Positions 39,901 through 45,900 of a stretch of DNA of 64,000 bases are shown piece after piece; the first letter of the stretch is position 1; every line of letters begins with the position of its first letter. Both the position numbers and the translations under genes were made by a program. The stretch covers positions 62,001 to 126,000 of the forward strand of contig JABCRI010001125.1 of the NCBI GenBank assembly GCA_015143295.1, read 5' to 3'. The notes under the pieces were generated by a model, which saw only the letters and a program-made list of their open reading frames with translations, was not told the DNA's origin and did no database searches. The DNA comes from Tetracentron sinense. Taxonomy: Eukaryota > Streptophyta > Magnoliopsida > Trochodendrales > Trochodendraceae.

Positions 39901-42900
39901 AGTGTAGTCAAAATGTCGCCTAGGCAATGCCTAGGCCACCACCTCACCTAGCCAGGACCCCTATCGCCTAGTTCATGATCTAGGCGGGCACTCATTAATT
40001 CTTATATAATATTATATAATATAAAAAAAATAAATAAATTTTGATCGCCTAGGCATCGCCTCGCCTAGGGAACCCCTTATCGCCTAGGCATCGCCTGGAC
40101 GCTGACTACACTGATTCAGTCATGGATTCCGTCTTTGTGGCAGAATCTCAAGTGTCTCTTCGTGGTACTTGGAAGAGAAAAGTTGGGGTTTTTTCATGTA
40201 ATGTGGTGATTGAAGTTAGACATTGAACGATGGATTCTTCATTTGAGGTTTCTGTGCTTGATCCATCAAAATGCAGTAAGTTGAGTATGGAGGAAAAGAG
40301 AACTGTCTATGAAATATCAAAGCTCTCGCATGGTGCCCCTGAAATGCTGAAATCATGGAGCCGTCGGGACCTTCTTCAGATCCTGTGTGCAGAGATGGGA
40401 AAGGAAAGGAAATACACCGGCTTGACAAAGTTCAAAATGATAGCATCTTCTCAAGATTGTATCTGAAAAGATATCCATGAAACTCACAGCTGGAGAAGAC
40501 CTTGAACCACAACCTTTACCTAAAAGCTGCCATAACACTGCCAAACGACAGAGGAAGACGAACCGCCCTTCTCGACTACCCATTGTAGAGAACCATTTCT
40601 CCATCAGCAATGGTGATGGAGGCCTAGGCAATGCTGTATACTGCCAAACTCAGCTTGCAGAGCTACTGTATGCCAAGAGGATGCATTTTGCAAGAGATGC
40701 TCCTGCTGCATCTGTCAATGACTCAATATGACGACAATAAGGATCCTAGCCTATGGTTGGTTTGCAGCTCGGAGCCTCCCTATGAAGGTGATTAGGGTGG
40801 CATGTCATGTCATCTTGTATGTGCTCTTAAACATGCAAGAGTTGGCATTTCCAAGGATGGACACCATACCGGACTGGATGGGAGCTTTTACTGTGTATTT
40901 TGTGGGAAAACGAATGATTTGCTTGGTTGCTGGAGAAAACAATTGATGATAGCAAAGGATACAAGACGGGTGGACATACTGTGCTATCGTGTCTCTCTGA
41001 GCCAAAAGTCTCTTAGTGGAACCAAGAAGTACCTAAAGCTGTACAAGATAGTGGATACAGCGATGAAGAAGCTTGAAGCTGAAGTGGGGCCTGTATCTGG
41101 TTTACCTGTAAAGATGGTACAGAGTATCGTCAACAGGCTCTCTTCCGGCCCGGAGGTTCATAAACTGTGCGCTTTTGGAGTGGAGTCACTAGAATCAATG
41201 CTTTCTTGTAGTATCTTGCATCCACCTCCCGATCATAAGATCCAAGAGTCCAGTTTTATATCTTCAAACCTTTGTCAGGTTTGAAGATATCTTCCTGACA
41301 TCTCTTACTGTGGTATTGGATTTCGAAGATGCCTCGATTGAAGAGCTTGTGGGGGGGGGGGGGGGGGGGGGTACACCTTGTGGCATTGCAAAGCTGATGT
41401 TATGGACTAACCAGAAGAGCTGACCTGTACTTTGTTCAAACCAAATGCAAGGTTTTTGGTGTCAGATCTGACTCCAGATACAGAGTATCTGTTCTAGGTT
41501 GTTTCCTTCTGCGGTAGGAGTGAGTTGGGGATGCGGGAAATTAAGTTCACAACAATCAGTGCTGGGAAAAATGCCTCAAAGAACTTGGTAAGAGAGAGAA
41601 GTAAAATCCCAGCAACAAATTGTAACAGCCTGTCTAATCGTTCTTCAGAGGGAGATGAAGGAGATACAGTGTCTCTACAATGGCCCTTGTAGGGTTTATA
41701 TAAAGATGGATTACATTTAAAATAGAAACAAAACCCCAATCAAATCTATCTTTACCTAATCTAATTTAATCAAATTAAATCAAATCAAATCTAATCTAAT
41801 TCAAATTCAAATATATGATGAGATATGGGGTATCTCATCACACCATATTACACGACTTACATATTATTCTCCAATATTCTGTAATGTAGATGCCTTAGCT
41901 TTTGAGAACACTTTTAAGAGACTGCCTTGGATAACATGATGCCTTGGACTTAAGAAATACCGCCTCAAAGAACATATGAGGGTACACTTTCGAAACAGCC
42001 AGAGAAAAACAACTCCATCACTACTGCCACTGATGGGATCTACATCAACCACTGCTCTCAGATCGGTGATTGTTGATGAGGGATTCCAAACGAGAATCAA
42101 CCTTGATGCTGCTCTTGTGAAACTCTTAACCCAATCAAACCAAGGGCAAGATTTGCAACAAGCAATCAAAGACAAACAGGATTTTTCTAGATTTTCTCTC
42201 TTCTGGAACTCATCTTCAACAATCTTCTCTGATTTACAAAATTTTTTAAAGCTCTACTCGAATTACAGCTCAAGAACTTAGGATTTCTTCGAATCCGGTG
42301 AGTAGAACACTGAATCCTCTTCAGATTTCCAGATCCAACTGAGATCTAGTCGTCATGAGAGAAGCTAGTCCCTGAAATTCTTCAGAGCTCACCTGTAATG
42401 GCGATTGCATGTCTCCTCACAAAACCTGCTCCAGTAAAAAGGAAGACGAAAGAGAATATGAAATAAACATGAAATCATAGATCAGAAACCAAATCACCAT
42501 AAAATAATTATCACAAGTAGATCAGTTCAGAAAGGATTGGGTAATAAAAGAATCTGGCGATCGCGACAGTGGTAGCAGAGACCAGTCGACATGCATGACA
42601 GGCCCAGGAATGAATTCACCGCTGTATGGCTGAACGACGATTACCAGAGCTCTGAGATCTTCTTCTCCGGCTTTCTGCTTCTCTGTTTCGTTTCATCTCC
42701 TTTGATCTTCTCTCGTATGGATGAAGATGAAAACAACATGAGTGTTATCGAGAACCTCCAGATAAGCGAATCCATCTCGAAAAGATCTGATACATTTCGG
42801 CGCATCATCGACGGATTGGGATGAAGGTAGATTGAAAGCAAAGAAAAGAATTGTAGAGCAATTAAGAAACCATCTGATATCAAGAAATTCAATCTGACCA

Positions 42901-45900
42901 GAATTACTTTTCAGAATATTGGAACCATCTCAACTTTCTAGGCAAGCAGATCAACCATGGGAAGATCCACCAAGCTTACAGTGATGGTCAACGATTCCTT
43001 TTGCTCGATTTTCCCAAATCCAGAATTTTAGATCTCCTCAAATTTTTAAGCTTTTGGCCAGGAGGTCTCGGTCCCTTCCAGATCCGTCGATCCAACTGGT
43101 CTTCTGCCATTGTTGATCATCTATAGAGAAAACATCAAGGTTAAGGAATGGACCCAAGATTAGGTCCGTCCTAACTCCTAAGCATCATCCACCCAATAGT
43201 AGATCATAGGTTAAGGAATGGACCCATGATGACTTTTTAATTGATAAGTCTAACCATGGCATCGCAAACCTTAACATATTGCTCGGTTCTCTCCAAACCA
43301 CAAGTTCCAGAACACCCCCCGAAAGATAGATTAAAGTATTTATAAGGCGGGGCATACGCCTTTAAGATAATCATTAAACCAGAAAGAATTATGAGTGCTA
43401 AGATGGTGCCACGTAACCGTGTCCAAAATCCACCATCAACTAGTCGTAATAAATCATTTTAGAATTTTTATCGCAATTAAATTAAATTAGAATATAATTC
43501 CATTGATACTAATTAATAGTAACTTATTTATTCAATGAGTTATATTTACGTTGTCACCACTTTTGGAAGTCTTTGATAAAAATAAAACATTATAATAGAT
43601 AGCATAACTATTACTGCTTATATGTCCCTGAATTCATCTGTATATACTATATACTATAGTCTATTAAGTTGAATCAAGCGATTCAAGCCTAGGAAATCTC
43701 TCTCTCTCTTTCTCTCTCTCTCTCACACACACACACACTCACGCACACGCACGCACATGCACACACACACACACTCACACACACCATCAAAGCTTGAGAG
43801 GTATTGCTTTAGGAAAACAACTACCATTTATAATTTTAGTACATAAGAAAAAAGAAAGCAGTCTGAATACCCTTTTAGGAGGTAGCTTCCTCACAGCCCC
43901 GTTATTGCTCTCCAAAAAAGAGAAGGAGGTTATTTTTGAATGAGCTGAAATTCCTTACAAACCTAGATATTTGAATTCTACCTAGCTTGTGGCTTTGTAC
44001 ACTTTCTTTACGAGTTTTACAAAAACCCAATCCACATGGTATAGTTAAGGGGTATCAGCCGTTTTGATAAAGTAACTTCATTGTCATGTTTCATGTGTTG
44101 ATTTTTCCAACATGCAACAGATTATTACATTGGTGCAAGTTTTCTGTTCCCCAATTAAGCTATTCCTAAAATATCTGGCAGTCTCTACAAAATGTATAAT
44201 GTTACAGGGGTTATTAATAGCTGAGGTCGGAGTCGGACCATGCATTCCATGTGTTCCACTTGGTAGATGAATACAATAGACCCAACTGGAGGATCAAAAC
44301 TGTACCTTTCCAAAGGAATTCAGTATATTGGACAGTAAGGATATTCTAATCATGTTTTAGCTCAGAGCCTTCATAATTGAGACCATAATGCAATAGGTCA
44401 GGACCAAAGGTGCCTGGTATGGCCCTATGAGTGATCATAATTGTGAAGTACCAGTGGATAGGGCACATAATCACTTATATTACATTCTTCTCTTTTAAAT
44501 TTACATGCACTTTAATATCAAAAGATGTGCGTTCTTTTCCATTACTATTTCAGAGAATATGTTCTTGACTGCATCATTTTGAAAGAACATTATGTTCTCG
44601 ACTGCATCGTTTTGCAGGTGCCTTGGCATTCGAAGTAGAATATGCACGGTGGCTGGAAGAGCACAACAGACAGGTCAATGAGCTGAGAGGAGCAGTCAAT
44701 TCTCATGCAAGTGATAACGAACTTCGCATCATTGTGGATGGTGTCATAGCGCACTATGATGACATTTTCAGGTTGAAGGGCATCGCAGCCAAGGCTGATG
44801 TCTTCCACATGCTGTCGGGCATGTGGAAGACACCTGCAGAGAGGTGTTTCATGTGGCTTGGTGGCTTCCGATCATCTGAACTCCTCAAGGTGAGCTGTTT
44901 TGATGTTTTGCTGGTTTCCATTGATCCAAAGTGGTTCTGAAAAATCTAATGGAATAGGGAAAAATGTGGACAATTTTATTTTATTTTCTACTTTTCTTTA
45001 TCGTTTGTTTGTTTAATGTTCCAAATAATGCAAGTAATTGGATGCATGAATCACATGTTGCGAGCCTAGTAACAAAGTTCTCCATTTTTTTCAAAATGTC
45101 TCAAATAATACTCGACTTTTTCGTCAAACGATTAATTCACGAAGCATTCACGACTTCTTGAAAATTTTGCGACTTTTTAAAAAAGTCCTAATTTCACGAA
45201 TTAAACACAAATTTATCACAACTTTTTGAAAAATTCGTGAATAAACATCTAATATGTGGAATCTATTTGTTTAAAATGTTATATAATTAATAATTTAGTT
45301 TTTCATTTTTGTCTATCTTGCCCGACATTTTCCCGATTTTTCCGATTTTTGCTGTTTTTCCCCCTAGCTGAATTATTCCCGAACTCCGACTTGGTGACTA
45401 TGGTTACAAGCAAATTTTGAATTATAGAAAACCCAGCTCTTAGTCAATTTGATTGTGTAAGTTGGACTCATAAGTGGACACCAGTTAAATGGGTATTTGT
45501 GCTGCAATGAGGAGCTCCACAAATTACTGCCTCATTCCAATAAGGGAAAAAGAAAACTGAACAGAGTGCAACTTACTTTCTAGCAGAGTACATAGCTTAT
45601 TCTCTCTGTCTTAAAATGGGTTTTCAGGTCTCTCCTTCATATCACAAAAGGATCAGGGTCCTGCCTAGTGTTAATTTCTGTTTAAATGCTTTTCTGATAA
45701 ATTTTTATCCAATCAACTTTTCAATTAAGTATTAGCTGCTTTGTCTTAAATAATCTCCAACATCCACTCAAATATTGTTCTTCTGTGACTGTATACTCCA
45801 CGTTAGTGCTTTTCTGGATAAATTCTGAATATTTGTCTGTTGTCAATGTATACACCACGGTAGTTTGAGTTTCTGTCTTGTGTTCTGTTTTTTTTCTATC

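Noticed and set aside
41864-42281. Overlapping ORFs of about 100 aa on opposite strands
   Set aside because: Neither has a recognisable domain, and they shadow one another in retroelement-like sequence.
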